Part shown: positions 11,901 through 23,908 of the stretch, in pieces
Position numbering within the stretch: position 1 is the stretch's first letter
How the letters are laid out: each line of letters begins with the position of its first letter
Source: Malus domestica
Taxonomy: Eukaryota; Streptophyta; Magnoliopsida; Rosales; Rosaceae
Direction: 5' to 3'
NCBI RefSeq assembly: GCF_042453785.1
Contig: NC_091675.1
Location: 3,670,501-3,734,500 of the forward strand
Length of the DNA: 64,000 bases
Translations under genes and position numbers: made by a program
The notes under the pieces: generated by a model
What the model was told of the DNA's origin: nothing
Seen by the model: only the letters and a program-made list of their open reading frames with translations
Databases searched by the model: none

Positions 11901-12313
11901 GAAGACCGAGTCTGCAGCACCTCACCCTTCCTCTTCCAATGCACACATACACTAAGATTATTAAAACTCACAGGCAACCCCTCAACCGAATGCACGTGAA
12001 GGTAAAAACAACAACTAAATTTCCGATTCCCCATATGACTGAGAGCCTTCAAGGGCCTCTTCCAATTCCACACCGAAGACGATTTCTTGTCCTTGTGCAA
12101 CAAATCTTCCCTAACAAATCTCGGGTTCGAATCCGACAAACGGGTTTTCCCGGCAGATTTGGATCTTCCATCAGATGGGGAAAGCAAAACATTTGGTGGG
12201 GATTTATGCAAGTAAAGGGCTTTGCTTATTTCTTCAATGTCACGCAACAATTGGCCACTGTTAGAGTTCCCAACACTGTAATCTTCCTTACTCTCAGTTT
12301 TCTGCGACATCAT
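8903..12313 (-). CDS. PMIR2: PLASTID MOVEMENT IMPAIRED 1-related protein (NT-C2 domain)
   Basis: A large cytoplasmic protein of the PMI1/PMIR family, which in Arabidopsis supports light-driven chloroplast and nuclear positioning through actin. Two exons, 12313-10050 and 9959-8903, join in frame (AG|G) to about 1106 residues, the usual length for the family. The N-terminal motif LLRDIEEISKALYLHK is a family signature. The NT-C2 domain lies at about residues 90-240, beginning FSCCFYLHVHSVEGLPVSFN. A long acidic, low-complexity middle follows. The conserved C-terminal part includes FGDHVDDAKGLLALSLSLDE and LLWGTTTQLQSGSRWLL. The last ~45 residues (LWSIS...NPNVIFPNESIKPH) resemble a LysM fold. 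Two Met codons open the frame (MMSQ). No breaks seen. The choice between PMIR1 and PMIR2 rests on recalled synteny with At5g26160. Confidence 0.9.
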
Positions 12314-13294
12314 ATCCTATCTTTGCAAACAAATTAATCTAATTACTCCATGTCCAACCAAACCCACCATGGAAACTTGTAAATAATTCAACCTTTTTCT
12401 AAAATCATACAGATACTTTTGAATCACAATCGAATCAATGAAACTGACTAATCGAATCAGAAATGCTCACAGTACGAGAAATTCAGCAAAGTTGCAGTAC
12501 CAGCATGGACAGGGCGTCTCTTGGCCGGAGGAACGTCGCTCGGCACTCAGTCGATGAACTCCGTCGTGTAGATTTGGATGCCTTGCTAGAGAGAGCCGTG
12601 TGGTTGGTTTTGGGGATTTTCTCGGGAATCGTGTAAAGATTTTCCGGGAAAGTTTAACGTGACGAATTTTGTAAAGGCGATGGAAAATAAAAGTTTTGTC
12701 TTCTGTGTGTTGGACGGTGGAGTGAGTAAGTTGGAGTCGTCAGAGCAAGTGCAGCGGGAGGGCTTAGGCCGCTTAGGCCGGCTCCCAGCATCCTTTTTGC
12801 CCCGGCACCCAGCCGATTCACTCCAGCCCACTTCAATAGGCCAGATGACAGCCCAAGCCAGCCTCCACGCCAGCCCAAAATGTGCTGAGTTATGGGACGG
12901 CCCATCTGATTTCAGCCTGACGTCAAAGGCCACTGAAATTTTTTTTGCGCCAAGCACATGTGAAACACGCTCACGTGGCCGCAAGTGGCTGACAGCATCG
13001 CAGAGGCAGGGCCCACTGTGCAGGCGCAATATAGGGTTTCCAGCATGGGAACACGTGGCTCATCTATGTCTGTTGGATTTCTAACAGTAAAAAAATTTTG
13101 AAATTTAAAATTAATGGCTACTGACATGGCACAATGAGGATCGTTTGATTTTCAGATCAACAATTCAGATTTTTCTACCAAAAAAAAAATAAACTGTCAG
13201 AAATTATTAATATTTTTTTATAAAGTCAGAAATTAAAAATAATTTTTTTTATTGTTTTATAATAAAAATTAATAAAATTGACTAGACTATTATT
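12314..13294. other. Upstream region of PMI1-related gene with a GC-rich patch
   Basis: Bases 12314-12660 are probably promoter and 5' untranslated sequence of the minus-strand PMI1-related gene. Bases about 12740-13070 are GC-rich, unlike the AT-rich surroundings, and give open frames on both strands that look accidental. The patch contains two ACGTGG elements (about 12973 and 13052) and a run of CAGCC units. I cannot assign it to a known element. Confidence 0.35.
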
Positions 13295-13438
13295 TTAGGA
13301 AAACTAACAAAATGTTCAAAAAAACTTCTCTTTTAACGAAAAATCTTTTTTAAATGTATAGTGAATAGTGCTAGTTAAAGGTAAAAATGTGGTTTTTTGT
13401 TTAAAATGAACAGTACCAGAAGTGTTTTGTTAAAACTC
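13295..13438. repeat. MITE-like dispersed repeat, copy 2
   Basis: A more diverged member of the ~150-bp family described at 3151-3301, with GGAAAACTAAC at the left, AAAATGAACAGTACCAGAAG near the right end, and GTTTTGTTAAA closing it. Confidence 0.5.
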
Positions 13439-13974
13439 TTTTTTTTTTTTTAGGGGTGGAGATGCATTTGGTCTATCACTGTTCATTAGGATATATCACT
13501 ATTTACTGAGTTGATTAAATGGGCTGAATGCTAGCGTATTTTTTTTTGGGGTGAAGTTGCTCTCATGGTAAGACTCGTTCCAGCTTTACGAGGTTATAAT
13601 CATCATTGTGCTTTTAAGACTCTAACGATGGGTCGGGACTAGGGATGGGCAAAATACCCGCGGTTATGGATAACCGTGGTTGCCCGCCCATTTAAATTTC
13701 ACGGTTACAGTTATGGGTAACTGTTTAGATAATTAAACGGTTATGGGTATAACCGTTTACCCGTGAAATTTAAATTGGTGGTTATGGGTATTAACCGTGG
13801 TTATAAACGGGTAACCATTTACCCATTTATTTTATATATGTAATGTTGAATATTTAAAATAAATAAATAAATATATATATATAGATATATATATAGACAC
13901 ACACATACGGGGCTGTTTGACAGGGGATGAGAATATATATACACACACACAAACACATACGGGGCTGTTTGACA

Positions 13975-16160
13975 TGTTACGACCACCCCCCCCCAAAATA
14001 ATTAGAAAACTTGTTATTTCCACCCCCTTGTGCCACGTGTCAATCATCAAACCCTCATTCTTTTCTTTTCCCTGTCCCCCACCCCCGTGACTTCTTCTTC
14101 TTCTTCTTCTCTCCCCCTCAGCTCTCCCGAAGCTCTCTCACTCTCCCGTTCATCTCTCTCACTCTCAACCTCTCTCATATCTCTTCCCCCTGACTCGCGA
14201 GGACCCTAGCATTCCCAGGAGAGGCCTGTAGCGAACCAGGGATCCCTGCACCGCGAGACCGACGGCACGGAGCAAAGCTCCGGCGAGTTTTCTCCATTTT
14301 TCCCGTCGGGTAGGTCTCAAATCTCTCACTCTCGTACCTAGTTCTTGGTTTGGTTGTGATTTAGAAGCTTGAACCTTACCTTTTTACGTAGGTTTTTGCT
14401 TCGGAACGGTCGTGGGTGAGCACACCCACTTTTCCGGTGATCCTGTGCACCCCGAGAGCTTTCCCGGTCACCTCCGACCGAGTTGTGACGTTTGGAAGGT
14501 ATAAACCTTCTCCTCTCTTCTTGTACTTCACGTTCGTACCTAGATCGGAGCTTGAAGCTCCAGTTTTCAGGTGACCGGAGCTGTAGCAGCTCCGGCCTTC
14601 TCTCTCGGCAAGCCACAGGCCAACCGGCCTCTCCCATCTCCTTCGCGGGCCTCCGGCCCGTTTTGTTTAAACCCAGTACCCTAACCCATTCCCTTTTTAT
14701 TTTTAGTTCTAGTTTTTAAAGCCCAAAAGGCCACGGGCCTTAATGTTGAAGGGCCTTGGGCCGGTTAGGTCCTAAGGGCTTAAAGCCCTGTTTCTGTTAG
14801 TAAGGCCTAAGGGCCTTGGGCCCGTGCAAGTTGTGTGTGTGTGTGTTTTATTAGGTATGTTTGGGCTAAAGCCCAAACCCTAATTTATTCCCATCCTAAA
14901 TCTTTTTAAATCCTAAAGCCCTAGGTTCCCAAAACCCATTTAAAACCCTAAACCCATCCAATTCCAAATCCCTTATTTAATTTAATTCAAAACCAATCTT
15001 TTAGAAAATCATTTTAATTATTTATTACATTCTTGTTCTTAGGTAAAATTGCTAGTGGAGAAATTCTATATCCTTATTCGCACGACTCGCCTGCTAAGGA
15101 ATATTTGTGAGTGGACCCCTTCTAAAATTACATGATTTGATGCATAAATGATTAGCATGCCTACAGATTTATGATTTGATTTATTTATGTGAAGCCGGAT
15201 AATTTAATATATTGATTATCGTCTCGTGTTTTAGTGAGGAGTTAATTGTTAGCCTATATTGAGCTATATTTTAATATATATCTATTTTCTATAAAAACCA
15301 TGATCTAGTAGACTATCTGATAGGTGACGATAGGATACTAGAACATGATTTTGAACCCTCTTTATAGCGTAGACGATATTCGGTAACCTATGCTATGAAG
15401 TGGTATTTATGAGAGACGTAAATATTTGTGCGTACCTAGTAGACACTATGCCGCCTGGGGCGAGGATCTGGTGTTGGCATGTGGGCCGCGAGGAATAATC
15501 CCTAGCGAAAGGCTGAGGGACACGGAGACAGGCATTGGGCCGGGAGGGAGTTATCTCTGGCTACGGGCACAGAGACTGAGGTGCAGGCATTGGGCCGGGA
15601 GTTATATTTATTCAGTGATCTTTCTAGCAGCACACCGCATTTACGAGACGATTTATGATGCATTTACTGTTTTGATTTCCGCGATGTGACTTTTGAAATA
15701 TTGTGGCATGCTAGGATTTTTTATTAAATCCATCACTTATTATGCTAGTAGTTTTCATTTATATAAACTTTGGGGGTTAGTATCTTGATAACTGTTTTGT
15801 TATTATTATATATATGAACTTGGTCCACTCACCTTTGTTTTTGCGCCCCCATTCAGGTCATAGTAACGAGGATTACGACTGGACGTACGAGGCATTTCCC
15901 TACCAGTAGCACTCTATCACCCACTTGTGTGACATCTTGTAATAGTCTTTCCTTTTTGTAAAACTGGTTTTAGTCTGTGTCTGGTTCACTCTAGACATTT
16001 TCTTGAATGTTGTTAATTAATTCTAAACTCTGATGTTATTCATGAATATTTTCTTCTAATCATTGCTCTTGTAATCAATTAATGGCTTTCGTCACCTTGG
16101 GTGTCGGCCAGCACGTGTCTATCCTGATATTCGAAAGAATATCAGGGTCGGGGCGTGTCA
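13975..16160 (+). repeat. 5' LTR of the Tekay-type element
   Basis: 2186 bp, equal in length and almost identical to 21046-23231. It contains CT-rich leader-like sequence near its left end and GGCCTTGGGCC-type GC-rich repeats in the middle. Open frames inside it are repeated exactly in the other LTR and are not genes. Confidence 0.93.
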
Positions 16161-19100
16161 GATTGGTATCAGAGCATGGTTAGGGTTTCTTTCCACCAAT
16201 TTGGTAAATTTCAGTCTTTCTAAATATTGTTGTTGTCTTTGTCAGAATCATGGCTAATCCTGGTGGGAATGTGCCTCGTCGACCTCGTTCATCTATTATG
16301 GGGGGGCTTCAGCAGTTTACTAATGCCTTAATGAATGCCCTTCCGGGTCATAGACCGAATCGGTCGTATATAGAAATTGCCAGAAGCCACGGAGTTACTG
16401 ATTTAACAACTGTGGGGAATGGTCAGGAGGCTGAGCAATGGTTGGAGAAAATGGAGGATACTCTAGAGGCGATGAAGTGTCCTTTAAATGAGTGGGCGAG
16501 TACTGCAGGATTCTTCATCCAGGGTGATGCTAGAAGTTGGTGGAGAACAGCGAGGGATTCCCGTCCACCTGGTTCTTGGATGACCTGGACTGCCTTCCGA
16601 AAACGTTTTATTGCTTATTTTCTAAGCCCCAGCTACAGATTGAGGAAGAGGCAGGAATACTTAGAGTTCCGACAGGGTGATCTCAGCATTACAGAGTTCG
16701 ACAGCACTTTCAGGCGTTTGTCTAGACACCATGATGGGACGTATGATAATCCTCAGTCATGGTTAGAGCAGGCGTTAATTGCACTGAATCAGGAGTACCG
16801 TACACTGGTGGCTGCACAGAGACCTAGAACCTATGAAGATGCAATCGAAATAAGTCTCAGCATAGAACAGTCTAAGTGGGATACTGAGATGCAGGATCAG
16901 CCACAGACTTGGATCCAGCCCCCGAGACAGAGCAGGCAGCGGAGTCAGAATCAGAGGAATCAGAATTTCCGGTCGCGGAATACCAGAGAAGCAGCGGGCC
17001 CTTCCAGTTCTGTGGGCCCTAGACATTCTTTTTCCTTTAAGCGACCAGGTCGGGGTTCCGGGTCTTCCAGTGAAGGCTCAGGCAGCGAGTCAGCGAGACG
17101 ATCTTTCAGTCATTTCACTCCGACTTATCCGGTCTGTAATCAGTGTGGGTTACGTCATCGAGGGAGTTGTGGGATGACCACTGTAGTTTGTCACAGGTGC
17201 GGTGGTACCGGGCATTTTGTTCGTGATTGTCCTTCTGCACCACCTGGTAATTTTCCCTCTAGCTCAAACTACAGTGGATATCAGCCAGTTCAAAATGTTG
17301 GCGCTCAGCAGAGCTATGATGGCAGTGGCAGTAGTAGTCAGAGCTATGGTAGCAGTACTAATCAGAACTTCGGGGGAAATAGAGGTCCGCAGCTTGGTGG
17401 CAGAGGTAGCCAGAGTTTCAGAGGAAGCGACAGCCGAAGTACGCAGTTTTCGACCCAGCATCAGGCAGGAACATCTTCTGGTAGCAGTAGTCAGGGGAAC
17501 AGAGCAGGACGTAATTCCAGAGGTCGTGGTGGTCGAAACAATAATACGGGGTTTCAGGCTTATGGGCGTATAAATGCCATGACTCAGCAGGAGGCTGATC
17601 AGGATCCTCGAGTTATTACCGGTACGTTACCTGTCTGTAATGCTTGGGCTAGAGTTTTAATTGATCCAGGTGCTACGCAGTCTTTTGTTTCTTCATCTTT
17701 TGCTCGGGTTATGCCTTCTGAACCTCAGCCCCTAGGTTTTGATATGTTGATTCAAATGCCGAGGGGTGAATTATTTTGTGCTCAATGGCAATATCGGAAT
17801 TGTCCAGTGATTGTGGAAGGGGAGAACTTAGAGGTTGATTTAATTCCTTTCAAATTGGCGGAGTTTGATGTCATTCTGGGAATGGATTGGTTGTCTAAGC
17901 ACCGAGCGAATGTCGCATGTTGGGAGAAAACGGTGACGTTCAATCGACCGGGACTTCCAGCAGTGACAATAACAGGTGAACGACGTGTCCTCCCTAATAG
18001 TATTATTTCTGCCATTCGAGCAACAAAATTGCTGAATAAGGGTTGTGTGGGATTTCTAGCCCACATAGTGGTGAATGATGAACCTTCCTTGCGTCCTGAA
18101 GATGTACCAGTAGTAAGGGACTTCGTTGATGTATTTCCTGATGATTTACCGGGATTACCACCTGCGAGGGAAATTGAGTTCACTATCGATTTACTCCCAG
18201 GTACTAATCCTATTTCCTTGGCACCTTATCGTATGGCACCAGCGGAGTTGGGAGAATTGAAGATTCAACTACAGGAATTGGTGGACAAGGGTTGCATCCA
18301 GCCGAGTACTTCCCCGTGGGGAGCTCCAGTTCTTTTTGTGAGAAAGAAGGATGGATCAATGAGGCTCTGTATCGATTATAGGCAACTGAATCAGGTGACG
18401 GTGAAGAATCGTTACCCTCTACCTCGGATTGATGATTTATTTGATCAGTTGAAAGGTGCTCAGGTATTTTCTAAAATTGATCTTCGATCGGGTTACCATC
18501 AGTTGAGGATTCGAGAGGATGATGTCCCGAAAACTGCTTTCCGTACAAGGTATGGGCATTATGAATTTCGTGTCATGCCTTTCGGATTGACAAATGCACC
18601 TGCAGCATTTATGGATTTGATGAACAGAGTCTTTAGACCGTATCTGGATCAGTTTGTAATTGTGTTCATTGATGACATTTTAATTTACTCTAAAAGTGCG
18701 AGGGAGCACAGAAAGCATTTGAGGCTAGTGCTAAAATGTTTGAGGGATGACCAGCTTTATGCCAAATTCAGTAAGTGCCAGTTTTGGTTGACTTAGGTTG
18801 GTTTTCTTGGCCACATAGTTTCTGCTGAAGGAATTTGTGTGGATCCCCAAAAGGTATCAGCAGTATCTAACTGGGAACAACCAAAGAGTGTTACTGAAAT
18901 AAGAAGTTTTCTGGGTTTGGCAGGGTATTATCGAAGATTTATTCAGAATTTTTCTGCAATTGCTCTACCTCTTACTAAGTTGACTCGTAAGGGTGTTAAG
19001 TTTGTGTGGGATGAAAATTGTGAGCAAAGTTTTCAGGAGCTTAAGCAACGCCTCACTCAAGCACCTGTTCTCGCTCTTCCGGATGACAGTGGTGAATTTG

Positions 19101-21045
19101 AGGTGTATACTGATGCTTCTCTATCAGGTTTTGGGTGTGTACTGATGCAGCATGGAAAGGTTATTGCCTACGCTTCCAGACAACTCAAAACTCATGAAAG
19201 AAATTATCCTACTCATGATCTGGAGTTAGGAGCGGTGATTTTCGCTTTGAAGATTTGGAGACACTACTTGTATGGAGAGAAATGTCGTATTTTTACGGAT
19301 CATAAAAGTCTTAAGTATGTGTTCACCAAGAAAGAGCTGAATTTGAGGCAGAGAAGGTGGATGGAGCTTATCAGTGATTATGACTGTTCGATCGAGTACC
19401 ACCCTGGGCATGCAAATGCCGTGGCTGATGCTCTTAGTAGGAAACATCACGAGCAGCTTGCGTCACTTCAGACCATGCACGTTCCATTACTGTTTTCTCT
19501 TCGGGAAATGGGTGTTAATTTGGAACCGGGTAAACATGGAGCGTGGCTAGCACATTTTCAGGTTAGACCTATTTTTGTGGATATGGTCATAGAAGCTCAG
19601 GAACTTGATCCTGAATGCGACGCATTAAAGGCACAAGTGTTGAAAGGAGATAATGATCTGTTCAGCATCCGTGAGGACGGAGCGTTAGTGAAAGGAAACC
19701 GTTTGTTCGTGCCTAAAGATAATGAAGCGGTTAAGAGGGAAATTCTTGATGAGGCTCATACTTCAGCTTATGCTATGCATCCAGGGAGTACTAAATTGTA
19801 TCGCACCATTTACCCTTTCTATTACTGGGAAGGGATGAAACGGGATGTAGCAGAGTATGTGAGCAGATGTCTAATTTGTCAGCAGGTTAAAGCAGATAGG
19901 CAGAGACCTGGGGGATTGATGCAGAACCTTCCAATACCAGTTTGGAAGTGGGAGGATATCACTATGGACTTTGTATACGGGCTGCCTAGAACACCGTCAA
20001 GGTGTGATGGTATATGGGTAATTGTCGATCGACTTACCAAGACCGCTCATTTCTTGCCAGTTCGACAGACCTACTCACTGGAGAAATTGGCGAAGTTATT
20101 TGTGGATAATATTGTTCGTCTGCATGGTGTACCCGTCTCTATTGTGTCAGACAGAGATCCCAGATTTACTTCAAGGTTTTGGAAAGCCTTTAATGCCGCT
20201 ATGGGTACTCAATTACTGTTCAGCACTGCTTATCATCCACAAACTGATGGTCAGTCCGAGCGGACAATTCAGACTTTAGAAGACATGTTGAGAGTGTCTG
20301 TATTGCAGTGGAAAGGTAGTTGGGATAACTATTTACCACTGGTGGAGTTCGCTTATAATAATAGTTATCACTCGAGTATTGGTATGGCGCCTTTTGAAGC
20401 ACTTTACGGGAAGGCGTGTAGGACGCCATTATGTTGGACAGAGGCAGGAGAAAGGCCGTTGGTAGGACCAGAGATTGTGGATACCACCAACGCTAATATC
20501 CGTTTGATTAAGGCGAACTTGAAAGCAGCTCAGGATCGACAGAAAAGTATTGCGGACAAACACTCCAAGGATCGTGAGTATGCAGTGGGCGATTATGTGT
20601 TTTTGAAGTTATCTCCTTGGAAGGGTGTGGTTCGTTTCGGTAAGCGAGGAAAGCTGAGTCCTCGATATGTTGGCCCTTATCAGATTATTGAGAGAATTGG
20701 TGCAGTTGCTTATAGGTTGGAGCTACCGCCGGAGTTGTCGCAGATCCATAACATTTTCCATGTTTCCATGCTTCGGAAATATGTACCGGATCCTTCTCAT
20801 ATCATCCAAGTTGAGCCATTGGAAGTGAATCCGGATGTTAGCTATGTAGAGGAACCAGTGGCTATCATTGACAGGCAGGATAAAGTGTTGCGGAACAAGG
20901 TTATTCATTTGGTAAAGGTACTGTGGAGGAACCATGCGATCGAAGAAGCTACTTGGGAGACAGAGGAATCAATGCAGAACCAGTATCACTTTCTTTTCAG
21001 GTATATGTAATTTCGAGGACGAAATTTTTTGTAAGGGGGGTAGAT
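16161..21045 (+). mobile_element. Internal gag-pol region of the Tekay-type element
   Basis: Fossil coding region between the two LTRs. Gag begins at about 16250, and the pol domains follow in Ty3/gypsy order (protease, reverse transcriptase, RNase H, integrase, chromodomain-like tail). A primer-binding site opens the region and a polypurine tract closes it. The coding region has about one break and otherwise looks whole. Confidence 0.9.
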
Positions 21046-23231
21046 TGTTACGACCACCCCCCCCCAAAATAATTAGAAAACTTGTTATTTCCACCCCCTT
21101 GTGCCACGTGTCAATCATCAAACCCTCATTCTTTTCTTTTCCCTGTCCCCCACCCCCGTGACTTCTTCTTCTTCTTCTTCTCTCCCCCTCAGCTCTCCCG
21201 AAGCTCTCTCACTCTCCCGTGCATCTCTCTCACTCTCAACCTCTCTCATATCTCTTCCCCCTGACTCGCGAGGACCCTAGCATTCCCAGGAGAGGCCTGT
21301 AGCGAACCAGGGATCCCTGCACCGCGAGACCGACGGCACGGAGCAAAACTCCGGCGAGTTTTCTCCATTTTTCCCGTCGGGTAGGTCTCAAATCTCTCAC
21401 TCTCGTACCTAGTTCTTGGTTTGGTTGTGATTTAGAAGCTTGAACCTTACCTTTTTACGTAGGTTTTTGCTTCGGAACGGTCGTGGGTGAGCACACCCAC
21501 TTTTCCGGTGATCCTGTGCACCCCGAGAGCTTTCCCGGTCACCTCCGACCGAGTTGTGACGTTTGGAAGGTATAAACCTTCTCCTCTCTTCTTGTACTTC
21601 ACGTTCGTACCTAGATCGGAGCTTGAAGCTCCAGTTTTCAGGTGACCGGAGCTGTAGCAGCTCCGGCCTTCTCTCTCGGCAAGCCACAGGCCAACCGGCC
21701 TCTCCCATCTCCTTCGCGGGCCTCCGGCCCGTTTTGTTTAAACCCAGTACCCTAACCCATTCCCTTTTTATTTTTAGTTCTAGTTTTTAAAGCCCAAAAG
21801 GCCACGGGCCTTAATGTTGAAGGGCCTTGGGCCGGTTAGGTCCTAAGGGCTTAAAGCCCTGTTTCTGTTAGTAAAGCCTAAGGGCCTTGGGCCCGTGCAA
21901 GTTGTGTGTGTGTGTGTTTTATTAGGTATGTTTGGGCTAAAGCCCAAACCCTAATTTATTCCCATCCTAAATCTTTTTAAATCCTAAAGCCCTAGGTTCC
22001 CAAAACCCATTTAAAACCCTAAACCCATCCAATTCCAAATCCCTTATTTAATTTAATTCAAAACCAATCTTTTAGAAAATCATTTTAATTATTTATTACA
22101 TTCTTGTTCTTAGGTAAAATTGCTAGTGGAGAAATTCTATATCCTTATTCGCACGACTCGCCTGCTAAGGAATATTTGTGAGTGGACCCCTTCTAAAATT
22201 ACATGATTTGATGCATAAATGATTAGCATGCCTACAGATTTATGATTTGATTTATTTATGTGAAGCCGGATAATTTAATATATTGATTATCGTCTCGTGT
22301 TTTAGTGAGGAGTTAATTGTTAGCCTATATTGAGCTATATTTTAATATATATCTATTTTCTATAAAAACCATGATCTAGTAGACTATCTGATAGGTGACG
22401 ATAGGATACTAGAACATGATTTTGAACCCTCTTTATAGCGTAGACGATATTCGGTAACCTATGCTATGAAGTGGTATTTATGAGAGACGTAAATATTTGT
22501 GCGTACCTAGTAGACACTATGCCGCCTGGGGCGAGGATCTGGTGTTGGCATGTGGGCCGCGAGGAATAATCCCTAGCGAAAGGCTGAGGGACACGGAGAC
22601 AGGCATTGGGCCGGGAGGGAGTTATCTCTGGCTACGGGCACAGAGACTGAGGTGCAGGCATTGGGCCGGGAGTTATATTTATTCAGTGATCTTTCTAGCA
22701 GCACACCGCATTTACGAGACGATTTATGATGCATTTACTGTTTTGATTTCCGCGATGTGACTTTTGAAATATTGTGGCATGCTAGGATTTTTTATTAAAT
22801 CCATCACTTATTATGCTAGTAGTTTTCATTTATATAAACTTTGGGGGTTAGTATCTTGATAACTGTTTTGTTATTATTATATATATGAACTTGGTCCACT
22901 CACCTTTGTTTTTGCGCCCCCATTCAGGTCATAGTAACGAGGATTACGACTGGACGTACGAGGCATTTCCCTACCAGTAGCACTCTATCACCCACTTGTG
23001 TGACATCTTGTAATAGTCTTTCCTTTTTGTAAAACTGGTTTTAGTCTGTGTCTGGTTCACTCTAGACATTTTCTTGAATGTTGTTAATTAATTCTAAACT
23101 CTGATGTTATTCATGAATATTTTCTTCTAATCATTGCTCTTGTAATCAATTAATGGCTTTCGTCACCTTGGGTGTCGGCCAGCACGTGTCTATCCTGATA
23201 TTCGAAAGAATATCAGGGTCGGGGCGTGTCA
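21046..23231 (+). repeat. 3' LTR of the Tekay-type element
   Basis: 2186-bp partner of the LTR at 13975-16160. It ends GGGGCGTGTCA and is followed directly by the target duplication TGACA. Confidence 0.93.
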
Positions 23232-23908
23232 TGACAGGGGATGGAAAGTTGGGTTACTAACCCAACAATCATCTCTCTTCAATTTGAATATTGCATCTTT
23301 CTATTTTATTTTATTTTATTTTTTTTGAAAACTGGAACAACAGAACCTGGGCTAAGAAGCCAACACAAGGCAAACAACAAGCAGAAGCTAGAAAATCCTT
23401 GGAGGGATTAATATTATGACAATTTTTTTTTTAATTTTTAAGTTGTTAAAAAACATGTAGACGGGTGAAAAATGGGTTATGGTAAAAAAAGAAAAGGATA
23501 AATGGGTTAAAAAGGGTAAATGGGTAAACGGGTATTAAACGGTTACGGTTAAATGAGTATGCGGTTATGGGTATGGTTAACCGTTTATAAATGGTTATGG
23601 GTATGGATATAACCCCTAAACGGTTATGCGGGTATGAGCATAAACGGTTATGGGTAAATTAACCGCGGTTACCCGCCTGCATAACCATTGCCCATCCTTA
23701 GTCGGGACTCGGGCCTGTGATGGTGAGCACAAATGGGCTCAAACGTTGGACTTCTACTCCTTCCTTCAGGCCCATGAAACAATGGCTCAGGCCCAAAGCC
23801 AACAATAGTGACGACACTGTCAGAACCCCCGCCTAATCTTATCCAGTAGCAGCGGAGACAAGATCACATGCAGTGAGCGAGCGAGCAGCAGAGCTAGACG
23901 GTGGAGAA

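Larger units (their letters stand above)
13975..23231 (+). mobile_element. Ty3/gypsy LTR retrotransposon, Tekay/Del (chromovirus) type, nearly whole
   Basis: A 9257-bp element with LTRs at 13975-16160 and 21046-23231, both 2186 bp, bounded by TG...CA and flanked by the 5-bp duplication TGACA (13970-13974 and 23232-23236). The primer-binding site TGGTATCAGAGC (16164-16175), matching initiator Met-tRNA, follows the 5' LTR. A purine tract (about 21031-21045) precedes the 3' LTR. Order of parts: gag, CCHC zinc knuckle near 17190-17230, protease, reverse transcriptase, RNase H, integrase with zinc-binding and DDE core, then a chromodomain-like tail near 20870-21005. That order and tail place it in the Ty3/gypsy chromoviruses, Tekay/Del lineage. 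The coding region looks almost whole, with about one break. I counted about three differences between the LTRs, which at commonly used plant rates means an insertion of roughly a hundred thousand years or less. Confidence 0.93.
13640..23700. mobile_element. Non-autonomous hAT-like DNA transposon, split by an LTR retrotransposon
   Basis: The left end TAGGGATGGGCAA at 13640 and the inverse of the right end TAAGGATGGGCAA at 23700 match at 12 of 13 positions. Both ends are flanked by the 8-bp duplication GTCGGGAC (13632-13639 and 23701-23708), as expected for the hAT superfamily. Removing the nested 9.26-kb retrotransposon and its 5-bp duplication leaves about 800 bp: 13640-13974 and 23237-23700. 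Both arms are packed with subterminal copies of GGTTATGGGTA and its inverse, typical of hAT transposase-binding regions. No transposase is encoded, so movement would depend on one supplied elsewhere. A ~51-bp direct duplication (13900-13974) lies inside the left arm, beside the retrotransposon insertion point. Confidence 0.85.

Noticed and set aside
12586-13127. Overlapping frames on both strands in the GC-rich patch
   Set aside because: Long frames on both strands arise from high GC content; none has a recognisable motif.
14011-15689. Several open frames inside the left Tekay LTR, repeated exactly in the right LTR
   Set aside because: They lie wholly within the LTRs and are copied with them; no protein family is recognisable.
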